Positions 9,047 to 18,591 are shown, counted from the stretch's first letter. The stretch is 64,000 bases of DNA from Salinicoccus cyprini (GCF_007713705.1 NZ_VMSJ01000001.1:620001-684000); one strand, 5' to 3'. Numbers and translations: made by a program. The notes: generated from the letters alone by a model not told the origin.

Positions 9047-9247
9047 ATGCTTAAGAGCACAAATGCAAAGTTCTATTTCTTTGAAGCGGATGAGAGTGGT
9101 AAGGAAAAACTCCGTTTCAGATCCGTCAGAAACCTGGATACGACATCAACAGATGAAGCCATCAATACACTGGCAAGCATCTACCAGACACTGACGAATG
9201 ATGTGTATCCGATTGTCGAGAAGGAACAGACCTACGTCATCAACTAA
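9047..9247 (+). CDS. DUF1659 family small protein
   Basis: 66-residue soluble protein of unknown function, first of three tiny genes that occur together in many Firmicutes. The body (KAKFYFFEADESGKEKL-type start, then TTSTDEAINTLASIYQTLTNDVYPIVEKEQTYVI) fits DUF1659. ATG 9047 is chosen because AAGGAGGTGA (9032-9041) is an excellent site five bases upstream. A longer in-frame reading from 8996 would place that site inside the gene. The next gene starts 21 bases after the stop. Confidence 0.75.
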   Translation: MLKSTNAKFYFFEADESGKEKLRFRSVRNLDTTSTDEAINTLASIYQTLTNDVYPIVEKEQTYVIN

Positions 9248-9268
9248 TAATGAACAGGAGGAAGAGAA

Positions 9269-9481
9269 ATGACGAAGAAACTTGTAATTGTATTCAACAC
9301 GGACCTGAGCCGCCGTTTTACACTGACCATCAGCAACCCGAAGGAAGACCTGACGGAAGCGGCACTTATGGCTGAAGCGGATCGTCTCATCGCACTGGGT
9401 GTTCTCGCGCCGATGCAGGGTAAACCGGTATCCGTACATTCGGCGAAGATTGTCGAACAGAACGTCACAGAGATCATCTAG
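9269..9481 (+). CDS. DUF2922 family small protein
   Basis: 70-residue protein of unknown function. The sequence opens KKLVIVFNTDLSRRFTLTISNPKEDLT, which with the following short alanine-rich helix matches DUF2922. It is the usual companion of DUF1659 and YvrJ proteins. AGGAGG-type Shine-Dalgarno (CAGGAGGAAG) precedes the ATG. The downstream YvrJ-like gene begins one base after the stop, so the trio is one operon. Confidence 0.75.
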   Translation: MTKKLVIVFNTDLSRRFTLTISNPKEDLTEAALMAEADRLIALGVLAPMQGKPVSVHSAKIVEQNVTEII

Positions 9482-9482
9482 C

Positions 9483-9602
9483 ATGGAATGGGTACCACTG
9501 GTCAGCGATGTTGGATTTCCGGCTGTGATCACGTTCTTCCTGCTCCATCGCATGGAGCAGAAACTGGATGACCTCATCATATCCATCAGGCAGCTGAACT
9601 GA
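9483..9602 (+). CDS. YvrJ family small protein
   Basis: 39-residue peptide with a hydrophobic middle (VGFPAVITFFLLHRME) and a charged amphipathic tail (QKLDDLIISIRQLN), the pattern of YvrJ proteins. Its ATG lies one base after the DUF2922 stop codon and translation is probably coupled. The fixed association with DUF1659 and DUF2922 suggests that the three act together; the function is not known. It is followed by a terminator. Confidence 0.7.
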   Translation: MEWVPLVSDVGFPAVITFFLLHRMEQKLDDLIISIRQLN

Positions 9603-9603
9603 A

Positions 9604-9640
9604 AAAAGCCATCCCCAAATTTACTTGGGGGTGGTTTTTC
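9604..9640 (+). terminator. Intrinsic terminator after the small-gene trio
   Basis: AAGCCATCCCCAA pairs with TTGGGGGTGGTTT (wobbles allowed) and runs into TTTTTC. A TATAAT box at 9644-9649 just beyond could serve sbcD, though no good -35 is seen. Confidence 0.8.
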
Positions 9641-9670
9641 TTGTATAATCGATTCAATGAGGTGGTTTAA

Positions 9671-10795
9671 ATGAAAATTATACATACTGGTGACTGGCAT
9701 ATCGGAAAACGACTCAACGGCGTCGATCTTCTGGAGGATCAGCGGCATATGCTGGACCAGATGCTCGAACATATGGATGAGGCATCTATCGACCTGGTCG
9801 TCGTGGCAGGGGATGTATTCGACCGGAGCAACCCTTCCCAGTCGGCGCTGAAGCTCGTCAACGAGTATCTCTATAAGATCAATATAGAAAAAGGCATACC
9901 GGTGCTCGCCATCAGCGGCAATCATGACAGCCGCTCACGGCTCGACTACGGCAGCTACTGGTTTGAAAAAAGCAACTATCATATGCGGACATCACTTGAA
10001 GACATAACGGCACCTGTAGTGATCGATGATCATCATTTCTATATGGTGCCCCATATGGATGTGCTCGAGGCAAAGGTGTTCTTTGATGATGACACAATCC
10101 GGTCCCATCATGATGTGTACAGACGGATTACCAAAGAGATTGCCGAAGTCATGGACAAGGATGCCTATAATGTACTGGTCGGCCATATGTTCATCTCGGA
10201 CGGCAAGGCATCCGACTCCGAGCGTCCGCTGTCCATCGGACTGTCGGAAGAGGTCGGGGCGGACCTTTTCGAAGCATTCGACCTTGTCATGCTTGGCCAT
10301 CTGCACCATCCGTTTGCGATCACACACGAGCGCATATTCTACAGCGGGTCGCTTCTGAAGTATTCATTTTCCGAAGCGAAGCAGCCGAAAGGCTTCCGCA
10401 TGGTGGACACGGACGCAGGGACGAAATGCAGGTTTATTCCGCTGCAGCAGCAGCGGGATCTCGTCCACTACCATGGTACATTCGAAGATGTCATCAATGA
10501 AAAGGTGGCATTCCTAGACAAGTCGGCCTACTTCAAATTCGAACTGTCCGGAATGAGCCATATCAATGACCCGATGGCAAAGCTCAAGATGATCTACCCG
10601 AATGTCATGGAGCTGCGCCCGCTCGTCGAAAAGCGCGAGCATGCAGTGACAGCAGTCGATGCGCACCAATCGAGTGACCGGGAGATCTTCGAATCGTTCA
10701 TCGAGAACGTGAACGGGGAACCGCTGACGGAATACCAGCGGGAAATATTCAATACTTATTTCAAAGGTGATGCAGATGAAGCCGATACAGATTAG
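9671..10795 (+). CDS. sbcD: DNA repair exonuclease SbcD (Mre11-type nuclease)
   Basis: Metallophosphoesterase subunit of the SbcCD complex, which cuts DNA hairpins and processes blocked double-strand ends. The five nuclease motifs are seen in order: GDWHIGKR near the N-terminus, VVAGDVFDRS, ISGNHDSRSRL, VGHMFISDG and LGHLHHPF. The product is 374 residues, the usual size, with a C-terminal capping domain. Its end overlaps the sbcC start by about 20 bases, indicating coupled translation of the two subunits. Confidence 0.96.
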   Translation: MKIIHTGDWHIGKRLNGVDLLEDQRHMLDQMLEHMDEASIDLVVVAGDVFDRSNPSQSALKLVNEYLYKINIEKGIPVLAISGNHDSRSRLDYGSYWFEKSNYHMRTSLEDITAPVVIDDHHFYMVPHMDVLEAKVFFDDDTIRSHHDVYRRITKEIAEVMDKDAYNVLVGHMFISDGKASDSERPLSIGLSEEVGADLFEAFDLVMLGHLHHPFAITHERIFYSGSLLKYSFSEAKQPKGFRMVDTDAGTKCRFIPLQQQRDLVHYHGTFEDVINEKVAFLDKSAYFKFELSGMSHINDPMAKLKMIYPNVMELRPLVEKREHAVTAVDAHQSSDREIFESFIENVNGEPLTEYQREIFNTYFKGDADEADTD

Positions 10796-13787
10796 GATGC
10801 AGTACTTCGGTCCTTTCGAGAACCAGACCATAGATTTTGATGATGTATCCGACAGCATGTTTCTGATCAGCGGTCGCACGGGGTCGGGCAAGACGATGAT
10901 ATTCGATGCCATCACCTATGCACTTTATGGCACACTGTCGACGAGCGACCGGGCCGAAGGATCGGTCAGAAGCCAGTTTGCGACGGACGATGACATCAGC
11001 AGCATCCGCCTGTCCTTTGAAATCAGGGGCAGAAGGTACACCATCGAGCGGACGCTGTCCTATCAGAAGGCGGGCAGAAAGACACCTGTGCCGCCGAAGG
11101 CGGTGCTCTATGATGCAGATGGGGAAGTGCTTGAAGGCAGCATCAATGGTGTGAAGTCGATGATTCTTGAAATACTCCAGCTGAATGCCGACCAGTTCAG
11201 ACAGATTCTGATTCTGCCGCAGGGCGAATTCAAAAGGCTTTTGACCTCTTCAAGCGAACAGAAGCAGGAGATACTGAGGACACTGTTCCGGACCGAGCGC
11301 TTCGTCAAGTTCGAGCACAAACTGAACGAACTGAAGAAGGAGAAGCTCAAGGGCAGTGAGATGGTGGAGACGAAGATTGCCGAACGCTTCAATACCATTA
11401 CTGGCGAGGAGCATCCGGAAGTGGCTGAACTGCTCGAGGTCAAATTCCCGACTTTCACTAAAAGGATGGAGACCATCGACAAGATCCAGGCGATCATCGG
11501 AAAAAGGAAGACGGAGGTCGACCAGGCACTCGGCACAAATAAGGAACGGCTCGATACGCTGAAAGGTCTGCTCAAGCAGAAGGAAGAGAACAACACTCGG
11601 ATTGAAGAAGTGGAGAAGGTCAGAACCAGTCTGGCATCACTTGAAAGTGACGCCTCCCGCATCCAGTCGCTCGAAGCGGAAATAGAAAGCTATCGTGCCG
11701 TCAAGGAGATGGAATATAAACTGCGCACCGAGTCGAACGCAGAAATGCATAGATCACGGACTGAGAGTGAACTGGCAGAACTGAAAACACAGTCATCAGG
11801 CATTGAGTCAGCACTCGAAGAACTCGATAAGAAGCGGGAAGCACTGCAGGAGAAGGATGACTTCTACAGGCGGGCAGAGACGTGGCTGAATAGGACAGAG
11901 CGGTTCATGCATAATGAAGAGATGGAAAATATCAATGAGACGATTGTGTCATTAAAAGCCCGCAAGTCGGAAATCAATGAAGAGAATGATGGAATTTCCA
12001 TAGAACTTGAAACCATTGGAGAAAATCTCGGTTCGGATCGATGGAATCGTGAACAGTCCGAAAGGATGAATCAGGAACGCTACGTGATCGACAACGAAAT
12101 ATCCGCACTCGAACAGGCCATCAGTACAGAGCATGAACTGGGTCAGTATGACGCCGAACACGCCGCTCTGACGGCTGACATCGAGGAAATCGACCGGCAG
12201 CATGCACGCATCGAGTCTGAACGCCAGGCAAAGCGGGATGCACTGAAAAGTCTTTATTCTGCTGAGGATGGTGCCCATATTGAGCATCTGATCGGACATC
12301 TTGAAGTTGGTACACCATGCCCGGTATGCCAGCAGACAGTACAGACTTTGCCGAAAGCACATACGTATTTGTCTGAAGCGGATGAGGCGGCGTTCAAGGC
12401 GTTTGAAGCGGACCTCGAGGCACTAAGTGCTGATAGAGGCAGCAAAGTCAGACGTCTCGATGTCGTCGATGCACTGCTCGATGATAAAGTACGCCAAAAC
12501 ATGGATGCACTGAACGCTCTGCTTGAGACGTTCAGACGGCAGCAGCTGAATCTGAAGCGGCGTATCGAGGCAGAGAAGCAGCGGTTTGAAGCGCGGCAGC
12601 AACTCGAAAGACAGCAGAGTGAACTGAACAGGAAACTGAATGACAACAGGCTTGAAGAGAATAATATTGATCACGCGCTCAGCCATGCCGAGTCGCTTCT
12701 ATCGGAATTCAAGTCGCAGACAAGCTATGATGACTACAGGACATTCGCCGAAATGCATCATAAATGCCAGCGGTCACTGGAAGACTATAAGGCCCAGGTC
12801 AAAGAGAATGAACAGGGGCATCTTGAATATCGGGAGCAGAAATCACGGCTCGAGGAAAAGCAGTCCTATCTTCAGAAACAGCTGGATGAAGTCACTGGAC
12901 AGCTCAGGACACTGTCACCTGAGATCGATGCATTTGCAGACAGGATGAAGAGTGACCGGGAACAGATGCTCACACTGCTTGAACGTTCGGACATTCATTC
13001 CATGGAGCAGACGGTCAAGGAGCATCACAGCCAGAAGGCACTGCTTGAGACAAGACAGCATGCATTGGAGGAAACACTGGAAACAGAGTCGCTGCAGGAT
13101 ACCACAGGAGAGCAGAAAGAAATTGAACAGCTGACCGCACACAGTGAGACGCTGACGAATCAGAAAGCGCGGCTCGAAGCCCAGCTAGAGCATAACAGCA
13201 GGACAGAGGATGCCATCCGCAAGCTGATTGCTGATTATGAAGCGGCACTGGGTGAGATCCAGTCGCTGATCGAACTGGTCGACGCCGTATCCGGCAGGAA
13301 CGAGCAGAAAGTGTCGCTCGAGCGCTATGTGCTCACATACTATCTCGACCGCATACTCGAGATAGCCAACACCAGACTGCTTGAAATGACGAACCACCGC
13401 TATGAACTGAGACGCAGCACGAACAGAAGCAACCGCAAGACAGGCCTTGATATCGAAGTGTTCGACTTCTACAACAACCGCTCCCGCCACATCACTTCAC
13501 TGTCCGGCGGGGAATCGTTCCAGGCGGCACTGACGCTGGCGCTTGCGATGAATGAAGCGCTGCAGCAGGAATCCGGCGGCATCAGCCTCGACACGATGCT
13601 GATTGATGAAGGGTTCGGGACGCTCGATCCCGAGACACTCGATATGGCTGTGAATACGCTGATCGAGCTGCAGACGAGCGGCAAGATGGTCGGCATCATC
13701 TCGCATGTCGAGGAACTGAAGGAACGGATGGAGAACATCCTCGAAGTCAGTGCAGTCAACGAACGCAGTACAGCGCGTTTCAAATAA
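10776..13787 (+). CDS. sbcC: DNA repair ATPase SbcC (Rad50-type SMC-like)
   Basis: Partner ATPase of SbcD; two globular ATPase halves are brought together by long antiparallel coiled coils. Walker A SGRTGSGKTMIFDA lies near residue 35, the Q-loop and long coiled coils follow, and the zinc hook CPVC is at about residue 515 where two molecules dimerise. The C-terminal half carries the signature LSGGESFQAALTLALA (about 908) and Walker B DTMLIDEGFGTLD. About 1003 residues. ATG 10776 is preferred, since AAGGTGA lies five bases upstream; GTG 10767 and ATG 10770 are in frame but overlap that site. Confidence 0.96.
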   Translation: MKPIQIRMQYFGPFENQTIDFDDVSDSMFLISGRTGSGKTMIFDAITYALYGTLSTSDRAEGSVRSQFATDDDISSIRLSFEIRGRRYTIERTLSYQKAGRKTPVPPKAVLYDADGEVLEGSINGVKSMILEILQLNADQFRQILILPQGEFKRLLTSSSEQKQEILRTLFRTERFVKFEHKLNELKKEKLKGSEMVETKIAERFNTITGEEHPEVAELLEVKFPTFTKRMETIDKIQAIIGKRKTEVDQALGTNKERLDTLKGLLKQKEENNTRIEEVEKVRTSLASLESDASRIQSLEAEIESYRAVKEMEYKLRTESNAEMHRSRTESELAELKTQSSGIESALEELDKKREALQEKDDFYRRAETWLNRTERFMHNEEMENINETIVSLKARKSEINEENDGISIELETIGENLGSDRWNREQSERMNQERYVIDNEISALEQAISTEHELGQYDAEHAALTADIEEIDRQHARIESERQAKRDALKSLYSAEDGAHIEHLIGHLEVGTPCPVCQQTVQTLPKAHTYLSEADEAAFKAFEADLEALSADRGSKVRRLDVVDALLDDKVRQNMDALNALLETFRRQQLNLKRRIEAEKQRFEARQQLERQQSELNRKLNDNRLEENNIDHALSHAESLLSEFKSQTSYDDYRTFAEMHHKCQRSLEDYKAQVKENEQGHLEYREQKSRLEEKQSYLQKQLDEVTGQLRTLSPEIDAFADRMKSDREQMLTLLERSDIHSMEQTVKEHHSQKALLETRQHALEETLETESLQDTTGEQKEIEQLTAHSETLTNQKARLEAQLEHNSRTEDAIRKLIADYEAALGEIQSLIELVDAVSGRNEQKVSLERYVLTYYLDRILEIANTRLLEMTNHRYELRRSTNRSNRKTGLDIEVFDFYNNRSRHITSLSGGESFQAALTLALAMNEALQQESGGISLDTMLIDEGFGTLDPETLDMAVNTLIELQTSGKMVGIISHVEELKERMENILEVSAVNERSTARFK

Positions 13788-13820
13788 AACAATGGGGAAC
13801 CATGGGGAAGTAGTGAGACG

Positions 13821-15215
13821 ATGCAAATTAGAATGGCCTATAGGCCGAGCCAGAAGTCGGTACTGATCGCCACATTGATGATGGGATCGTTTCTTGTCCT
13901 GCTCAACCAGATGCTGCTTGTCACTGTCGTGCCGCCGATCATGGAAGCTTTCGGCATTCTATTCAGCACAGCACAGTGGCTGACGACAGGATTCTTTCTC
14001 GTCAATGGCATCATGATTCCGGTATCGGCATTCCTAATCCATAAATTCACATCCAGGCGTCTGTACTTGCTGGGTATGGCGATTTTCATTATGGGTACAG
14101 TACTTGCCGCTGTGGCACCCATCTATCCCGTGCTGCTCGGTGGCAGAATCCTGCAGGGGATTGCAGCCGGCATCATGATGCCGCTGACGCAGGTCATCCT
14201 GCTGACCCAGTTTCCACTGGAGCAGCGGGGACGGGCAATGGGGTACTATGGTCTGGTCATCGGTGTGGCACCGGCAATCGGTCCGCCGCTCGCCGGATAC
14301 ATCGTCGGCTTCTGGCCATGGCGCACACTGTTTCTGATCGTGCTGCCGCTCGTACTCGCGAACTTCATTCTGGCCTACTTTTCAATGCGCAACGTCACGC
14401 ATCAGACAGACCCGAAAGTGGATATCTCTTCAATCGTGCTATCCACGCTCGGTTTCGGTGGTCTGCTCTATGGCTTCTCCGTGGCCGGCACGAGAGGGTG
14501 GGGTGACCCGCTTGTCCTCCTGTCCATCATTGCCGGCATGATCCTGGTGTTCATCTTTACAAGACGCCAGCTCGGGCTCGACCAGCCGATTCTCGAGATG
14601 AGTGTATTCAAAAACCGGTACTTCCTCATCAGCTCGCTGGTCGGCGTCATCGTCTTCACGTCCATGGTCAGTGCCAACAACATTCTGCCTGTACTCATGC
14701 AGGACATGCTCGACTACACACCATTCGAGTCCGGACTCGCGCTGCTGCCCGGGGCACTGATCATGGGTGTAACCATGCCGATCGCCGGTGTGCTGTTCGA
14801 CAAGTTCGGCATACGGATTCTGACATTCCTCGGCATGGCACTCATCCTTGTCACTTCCATTCTGATGTCCTTCCTGAACCAGGAGACGACCTTCACCTAT
14901 CTGGCCGTCGTCTACACCTTCAGACTGCTCGGAACGGGATTGACACTGATGCCGCTGACCACTTTTGCGATGAATGCACTGCATGACGATCTCATTCCGG
15001 ACGGGACCGCCATGAACAACACGATGCGGCAGATCGGTGGTTCTATCTTCACCGCCGTCATGGTCACCATCATGACCGGAGTGGCACTGAACCTGTCTTC
15101 AGGTGCGCCATCTGTATCAGAAGAGATTACAGGTGTAAACATGTCCTTCGTCTTTTCGGCAGTGATGGCCGGCGTGGGACTGGTACTGACTTTGTTCATG
15201 AAAGAGCAGAATTAA
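13821..15215 (+). CDS. MFS drug exporter, DHA2 (14-helix EmrB/QacA) family
   Basis: Proton-driven efflux permease in the cytoplasmic membrane. The 464 residues are almost wholly hydrophobic with about 14 helices. Motif A-like sequence is absent at the usual loop, but the motif C-type stretch GVAPAIGPPLAGYIVG in helix 5 and QWLTTGFFLVNGIMIPVSAFLIHKF in helix 2 identify DHA2 exporters. The late FRLLGTGLTLMPLTTFAMNAL and GTAMNNTMRQIGGSI stretches are also typical. It starts 34 bases after sbcC and may be read from the same transcript. The Shine-Dalgarno (GGGGAAG) is modest. Substrates cannot be predicted. Confidence 0.88.
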   Translation: MQIRMAYRPSQKSVLIATLMMGSFLVLLNQMLLVTVVPPIMEAFGILFSTAQWLTTGFFLVNGIMIPVSAFLIHKFTSRRLYLLGMAIFIMGTVLAAVAPIYPVLLGGRILQGIAAGIMMPLTQVILLTQFPLEQRGRAMGYYGLVIGVAPAIGPPLAGYIVGFWPWRTLFLIVLPLVLANFILAYFSMRNVTHQTDPKVDISSIVLSTLGFGGLLYGFSVAGTRGWGDPLVLLSIIAGMILVFIFTRRQLGLDQPILEMSVFKNRYFLISSLVGVIVFTSMVSANNILPVLMQDMLDYTPFESGLALLPGALIMGVTMPIAGVLFDKFGIRILTFLGMALILVTSILMSFLNQETTFTYLAVVYTFRLLGTGLTLMPLTTFAMNALHDDLIPDGTAMNNTMRQIGGSIFTAVMVTIMTGVALNLSSGAPSVSEEITGVNMSFVFSAVMAGVGLVLTLFMKEQN

Positions 15216-15339
15216 AACCTTCGATCACACGATAGAAATAAATACGCCATACTCTTTTCACAAAATATGCCTTTTTTCTTATTGTCCTCCATAATTTATT
15301 TGATATAGTTAAATTCAAAGATTAATCGGAGGGTTTTGA

Positions 15340-15951
15340 ATGAGGAAGTTAATTTCCATAGTTTTTGTTCTAGCATTGGCATTATCAGCATGTAACTCCT
15401 CCGGAGTCGAAGTCATGTCCCGTTACGGGAATACAATCGATGATTTTGAAGTGACCAATCAGAATGGAGAAACATTTACGAAGGCAGACATGGAAGGCAA
15501 AGTATGGCTGCTGGATTTCATATTCACCAATTGCGCCACCGTATGTCCGCCGATGACGGCAAATATGACACAGGTGGTCAACACGCTTGAAGAAAAAGGA
15601 ATTGAGGATTACGGCGTCATCAGCTTTTCAGTCGATCCGAAAACCGATTCACCGGAAGTGCTGACGGATTATCTTTCATACTACGATGTACCGGAATCAA
15701 CAGAATGGCAGATGGTGACCGGATATGACTATGATTTCATCAGAAACTTTGCAGAAAGCAACTTCAAGACCATCGTGGCACCGCCACCAGAAGGCAGCAA
15801 CCAGGTGACCCATGGCATCAGCTTCTATCTGATCGATCAGAACGGCAAGATCATCAAGGACTATTCCGGCGTCGATACCGGTGATACCGAGTTCGCTCTC
15901 GATGAAATTGTCTCCGACGTGGAGACACTCGTTGAAAATGAACCGAAATAG
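15340..15951 (+). CDS. SCO1/SenC family copper chaperone lipoprotein
   Basis: Thioredoxin-fold lipoprotein on the outer face of the membrane, needed for copper insertion into the CuA site of cytochrome c oxidase. A short signal peptide ends in the lipobox LSAC with lipidated Cys18. The copper-binding CxxxC is C65 and C69 (NCATVCPPM), and the third ligand is His158 in VTHGISFYLID. 203 residues, matching Bacillus YpmQ/BsSco. RBS GGAGGG precedes the ATG. It stands alone between a drug exporter and a terminator, without oxidase genes nearby. Confidence 0.93.
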   Translation: MRKLISIVFVLALALSACNSSGVEVMSRYGNTIDDFEVTNQNGETFTKADMEGKVWLLDFIFTNCATVCPPMTANMTQVVNTLEEKGIEDYGVISFSVDPKTDSPEVLTDYLSYYDVPESTEWQMVTGYDYDFIRNFAESNFKTIVAPPPEGSNQVTHGISFYLIDQNGKIIKDYSGVDTGDTEFALDEIVSDVETLVENEPK

Positions 15952-15960
15952 CACGGAATA

Positions 15961-15997
15961 GTACCAGATCCTGAATGCAGGGTCTGGTACTTTTATT
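15961..15997 (+). terminator. Intrinsic terminator after the SCO gene
   Basis: GTACCAGATCCTG pairs with CAGGGTCTGGTAC (one wobble) and is followed by TTTTATTT. Confidence 0.85.
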
Positions 15998-16040
15998 TGG
16001 ATATCAGTGAAGCCTCTGACATATCGCCGATGATACCGAA

Positions 16041-16074
16041 ATAAAAATGGCACAGTTAGTCTGAACTGTGCCAT
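16041..16074 (-). terminator. Intrinsic terminator of the AI-2E family gene (minus strand)
   Basis: ATGGCACAGTT pairs with AACTGTGCCAT. Read on the minus strand the stem is followed by TTTTATTTC. Confidence 0.85.
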
Positions 16075-16091
16075 TAATATATCTGTTTCCA

Positions 16092-17174
16092 TCAGTAGAG
16101 ATCTTCTCTTGCCCGCTGTGTGATTTCCTTCCGTTTCGAGTAGATGTTGGTCACGATGGTTTTCAATACTGCATAGAATGGAACTGCGAGTATGATGCCC
16201 CAGATTCCTGCAATATTACCGGCAGCGAGTATTATTGTGATGACTGTCAGAGGGTGGACGTTCAATGCGTTGCCCATGATGTTGGGTGTAATCAGGTTCC
16301 CTTCAATCTGCTGTGCGATGAGCATGATCAGAGCCACGTACAGAGCCATGACCGGATCTTGCACCAGGGCGACTATAATTGCAGGGACGACCGCAAGATA
16401 GGGGCCAAGAAATGGTATTACATTGGTTGCCACACCGACAAGGGCCAGCAGGATTGCATAGTCAAGTCCGATGATCAGGTAGCCGATCAGCAGCATGATA
16501 CCGACACATAGACTGACAAACAGTTGTCCGACGATATAGGACTTCAGCGTTTCATCCACATCATGCAGAGTTTTACGCAGCCATGTGCGTCTTTCTCCAG
16601 TGAAGAAATGGGTGACGAACGGCGCGAACTTGTGGTGGTCGATCAGAATGTAGACCAGGAAGAAAGGGACGAGAATAAGGGTAAGTATTCCAGAGAACAG
16701 TCCCGACAGGAACGTTGCAATCCATGAGCCAACGCTGGAAGCGCGGTCGGAGAATTGTCCGGTCAGATTATTCGCCTGCTGCTGTATGGAATTCGGCAAG
16801 TGTTCACGCTGACTCAGGAGAGATCGTCCATACTCTTCAGCATTTCTGATGATTTGTGGCGCATTATTCACTAAAGAATTGATCTGACTGGAAACAATGG
16901 GTGCAATAAGGATGTAGGCCAGCCAGATGATTGCGCCCAGCATTACAAAAATAAGCAGTATGGCCGTCCATTTGGGAAATCCTTTTCTCTCCAGAAAATA
17001 CAGTACAGGCCTTGTCAGATAGAAAAGTACCCCGCCAATCAGCAGCGGGAGAAAGATGGTCTGTGCAATCACAACGATTGGAGAGAATATCTCTTGAACA
17101 TCAATAAACAAACGGATGATTAATAATAAGAAAATAATAGCGACAGCTGATCGAAACCAGACTTTATGTGTCAT
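16092..17174 (-). CDS. AI-2E family transporter (YtvI/PerM-like permease)
   Basis: Polytopic membrane protein of the AI-2E transporter family, whose members include Na+/H+ antiporters of halophiles and putative signal exporters. It shows hydrophobic helices at the N-terminus, a soluble middle region (about 110-165), and the family C-terminal core with FLGPYLAVVPAIIVAL, QQIEGNLITPNIMG and LHPLTV-type NVHPLTVITIILAAGNIAGIWG. 360 residues, usual length. AAGGAAGGAGTG on the minus strand supports the start. It is a single-gene unit with its own terminator. Antiport of Na+ is attractive for a salt-tolerant host but unproven. Confidence 0.88.
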   Translation of the reverse strand: MTHKVWFRSAVAIIFLLLIIRLFIDVQEIFSPIVVIAQTIFLPLLIGGVLFYLTRPVLYFLERKGFPKWTAILLIFVMLGAIIWLAYILIAPIVSSQINSLVNNAPQIIRNAEEYGRSLLSQREHLPNSIQQQANNLTGQFSDRASSVGSWIATFLSGLFSGILTLILVPFFLVYILIDHHKFAPFVTHFFTGERRTWLRKTLHDVDETLKSYIVGQLFVSLCVGIMLLIGYLIIGLDYAILLALVGVATNVIPFLGPYLAVVPAIIVALVQDPVMALYVALIMLIAQQIEGNLITPNIMGNALNVHPLTVITIILAAGNIAGIWGIILAVPFYAVLKTIVTNIYSKRKEITQRAREDLY

Positions 17175-17368
17175 TCAAACACTCCTTCCTTCTACATTGT
17201 ATACCCTGATGACCTTATGATATTTAGAGATGATAATAATTCAATGGAATTACAGTTGTCCGAGATAGGGAGGCAGAGCCGGAAAACTATCGCATTTATT
17301 TCAAGCAATAAATCTTCCTTATTGTGTCTCGAGCCCACTTGGCATAGAATGAGTTCGGAGGTGGTCAT

Positions 17369-18580
17369 ATCAATCAGATCAATCAGGATTCAATCCTACA
17401 TAATCCCACCGGGAAAAAACGGCTGGGACTTGCTTTACTTCTAGGACTGCTTGCCATCATGGGGCCGCTCAATATTGATATGTATCTCCCGAGTTTTCCG
17501 GATATTGCACAGGATCTCGGCACGAGTCCATCACTAGTACAGGTCAGCCTGACGGCATGCCTGCTCGGGCTTGCTTTTGGCCAGGTTATCATAGGGCCCA
17601 TCAGTGATTCGGACGGCAGGAAGAAGCCGCTGATCGTATACACATCATTATTTGTGGTGTCATCATTATTTTGTGCACTGTCACCGAATATATATGTACT
17701 GATTGCAGCGAGATTTCTACAAGGTTTCACAGCTTCAGCCGGAGTGGTGCTGTCCCGTGCTGTGGTGCGTGATGTATTCAGCGGCAGGGAGCTGTCGAAA
17801 TTCTTTTCACTTCTCATGGTCATCAACGCGATTGCACCGATGGCTGCGCCGATTGCAGGGGGAGCGATACTGCTGCTGCCTTTTGCCAGCTGGCATACCA
17901 TATTTCTGTTCCTGGCCATTCTTGGAGTGATCATTGTCATCATTGTGGGCGTGGGGCTCAAGGAGACATTGCCACCTGAGAAGCGCATTCCACGTTCAAC
18001 TAAAGCATCCATCCGTACAATGGGTAGCCTGTTTACCGACCGTACATTCATCGGCTATGCAGTCATCGTCGGATTCGTTCACGGCGGCAGCTTCGCCTAT
18101 GTTTCCGGCACGCCATTTGTCTATCAGGAAATCTACGGCGTCTCTCCTCAGACTTTCAGCATACTGTTTGGCATAAATGGGCTGGCCATCATCATCGGCA
18201 GTTTCATCATCGGCCGGCTGGGTGGCATCATCCATGAGAAGCAGCTGCTCAAAACTGCCGTCATCACTGCAGTCTGTGCAACCTTCCTGCTGCTCATCAT
18301 GACCATTATTGAAGGGCCACTGGCAGCGATTGTCATACTGATCTTCATCTATATGACGACGATGGGCATGACACTCACAAGTACGTTCACACTCGGCATG
18401 GCCCAGCAAGGCCGGCAGGCTGGCAGTGCGAGTGCGGTTCTCGGCATGCTGCCGCTATTGCTGGGTGCTGTATTTTCCCCTCTCGCAGGTATCAATGAAG
18501 CATCTGCAGTTCCAATGGGAGCAATACTGTTCGTTACTTCATCCATCGGGCTGATCGCATTTTTCAAGTTGACTGAATAG
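17369..18580 (+). CDS. Bcr/CflA-type MFS exporter with no standard start codon
   Basis: Twelve-helix drug exporter of the Bcr/CflA group: GPLNIDMYLPSFPDIA in helix 1, motif A GPISDSDGRKKPL in the second loop, and the RFLQGFTASAGVVLSRAVVRD helix. A start at ATG 17459 would cut helix 1 in half. In the same frame, open back to a stop at 17345, there is no ATG, GTG or TTG upstream of it. The best placed initiator is ATC at 17369, seven bases after GGAGG (17357-17361), giving a normal 403-residue protein. Either a rare AUC start is used or the start has been lost by mutation or frameshift. A paralogue lies at 22502. Confidence 0.75.
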   Translation: MNQINQDSILHNPTGKKRLGLALLLGLLAIMGPLNIDMYLPSFPDIAQDLGTSPSLVQVSLTACLLGLAFGQVIIGPISDSDGRKKPLIVYTSLFVVSSLFCALSPNIYVLIAARFLQGFTASAGVVLSRAVVRDVFSGRELSKFFSLLMVINAIAPMAAPIAGGAILLLPFASWHTIFLFLAILGVIIVIIVGVGLKETLPPEKRIPRSTKASIRTMGSLFTDRTFIGYAVIVGFVHGGSFAYVSGTPFVYQEIYGVSPQTFSILFGINGLAIIIGSFIIGRLGGIIHEKQLLKTAVITAVCATFLLLIMTIIEGPLAAIVILIFIYMTTMGMTLTSTFTLGMAQQGRQAGSASAVLGMLPLLLGAVFSPLAGINEASAVPMGAILFVTSSIGLIAFFKLTE

Positions 18581-18591
18581 GAAATAGGAAA

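Noticed and set aside
17166-17444. A 92-codon open frame just before the first Bcr/CflA exporter
   Set aside because: No ribosome site and low-complexity, non-conserved sequence. Its end overlaps the exporter's N-terminal coding region in another frame, so it is a by-product.
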